From UBA1268 sp965662325 (GTDB lineage Bacteria > Planctomycetota > Planctomycetia > Pirellulales > UBA1268), in assembly GCA_965662325.1 (NCBI GenBank), contig CBFIHW010000001.1, forward strand, positions 1 to 64,000: a DNA stretch of 64,000 bases, written 5' to 3'. Numbering within the stretch: the stretch's first letter is position 1; each line of letters begins with the position of its first letter. A program made the translations under genes and the position numbers. Under the pieces are notes generated by a model, which was given only the letters and a program-made list of their open reading frames with translations, did not search any database and was not told where the DNA came from. Positions 63,599 through 64,000 of the stretch are shown one piece after another.

Positions 63599-64000
63599 AT
63601 GCAATCTCATCACCCATTGATTACTGCATCGCCGTTTGAGGTGTACCGGATTGTGTCTCGTCCCTTTTACGAGAACACGTACGTTCTCGTGCAGTCAGGG
63701 TCTTCAGACTGTCTTATCGTAGACCCTGGTTTCGAGCCCGAAGCTGTCATCGAAGTCGTTGACGACCACGATTTTGATCCATTGGCAATTGTGTTGACGC
63801 ACGGTCATTCAGATCATATTGCAGGCGTTTCTACCATGAAACAGCGATGGCCCTCGGCCCCTGTTTTCATAGGTCATGGTGATGCTGCAAAACTTACTGA
63901 CCCAGTTGCAAATCTTTCAGCTGGATATGGCATCGATGTAAAGAGTCCCCCTGCAGATATCCTCTTGCGTGAGGATGAGAATTTACGGGTGGGTGAATTT
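63599..64000 (+). CDS. Metallo-beta-lactamase-fold hydrolase, N-terminal part (edge-truncated)
   Basis: 134 residues before the edge. Glyoxalase-II-like start: FEVYRIVSRPFYENTYVLV, CLIVDPGFEPEAVIEVV, then the metal motif LTHGHSDHIAGV (H-x-H-x-D-H). The family hydrolyses thioesters such as S-lactoylglutathione, or has other roles; the substrate is not decidable from the N-terminus. ATG 63599 is the first in-frame start with good fit, without a clear ribosome binding site. Confidence 0.85.
   Translation, partial: MQSHHPLITASPFEVYRIVSRPFYENTYVLVQSGSSDCLIVDPGFEPEAVIEVVDDHDFDPLAIVLTHGHSDHIAGVSTMKQRWPSAPVFIGHGDAAKLTDPVANLSAGYGIDVKSPPADILLREDENLRVGEF

Noticed and set aside
1..64000. CRISPR arrays, insertion sequences, prophage or integrative elements
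   Set aside because: I saw no regularly spaced direct repeats, transposase/integrase motifs or terminal inverted repeats while reading both strands; low-copy diverged elements could be missed by eye.

Overview
The window reads as a chromosome segment of a planctomycete, probably of the Pirellula/Rhodopirellula side of the phylum. This is inferred from gene content, not a computed placement. It has bacterial tetrahydromethanopterin (H4MPT) C1 genes (fae, mtdB, mch and partners), a DUF1571 protein, very large exported proteins of unknown function, a helix-turn-helix/receiver fusion of a type I associate with planctomycetes, and housekeeping genes in unusual neighbourhoods. I see no insertion sequence, prophage, integrase or CRISPR array, so this looks like core chromosome.

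Layout. 0-6 kb: start of a secreted protein (minus strand, cut by the edge), an aldehyde dehydrogenase plus FdhF/YdeP-type molybdopterin oxidoreductase pair, a 1.3-kb stretch with no convincing gene, and a small HicB-like DNA-binding protein. 6-9.6 kb: RNase P RNA (minus), an FHA protein, rsgA and hflX. 9.6-13.7 kb: first C1 island (SDR, mtdB, fae, ATP-grasp, RimI-like). 13.9-19.5 kb: a FlgI-like/HEAT lipoprotein overlapping smc. 19.8-25.9 kb: HTH/receiver protein, moaC, then a minus-strand run ffs-dnaX-recR-rpoN-nrdR. 25.9-32.8 kb: mutS, then the second C1 island (RimK-like ligase, mch, a DtxR-type regulator, a PTPS/QueD homologue, a CitG-like protein). 32.8-40.7 kb: ppk1, a DnaJ-like protein, rnpA, yidD, NUDIX, fabI, tRNA-Lys, a PIN-PhoH protein, a NarL-type regulator. 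40.9-45 kb: a glycosyltransferase/membrane fusion, an AI-2E-type permease, a small membrane protein. 45-50.7 kb: a minus-strand trio made of a YhaN/SbcC-like ATPase with a membrane hairpin, an SbcD-like protein that has lost its metal ligands, and an unknown protein. 51-64 kb: an inositol-monophosphatase-family enzyme, two adjacent giant exported/membrane proteins (about 1213 and 2174 residues), a DUF1571 protein, and the start of a metallo-beta-lactamase-fold hydrolase.

How the genes work together. fae condenses formaldehyde with H4MPT, mtdB oxidises methylene-H4MPT and mch hydrolyses methenyl-H4MPT to formyl-H4MPT. The ATP-grasp, RimK-like, PTPS-like and CitG-like genes are plausible cofactor-synthesis or modification steps. 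The formyltransferase/hydrolase complex that would release formate is not in the window. The aldehyde dehydrogenase and formate-dehydrogenase-like pair could sit at the edges of this pathway, but that is inference. dnaX, recR, mutS, smc and the YhaN-like trio concern DNA replication, repair and chromosome structure.

Best candidates for something undescribed: the YhaN-like/degenerate SbcD-like/unknown trio at 45.1-50.7 kb, the tandem giant exported proteins at 52.1-62.3 kb, and the FlgI-like lipoprotein coupled to smc. Also of note are the A8/A10 slippage tracts in dnaX and an inverted repeat that encodes the same peptide on both strands where moaC and nrdR overlap.
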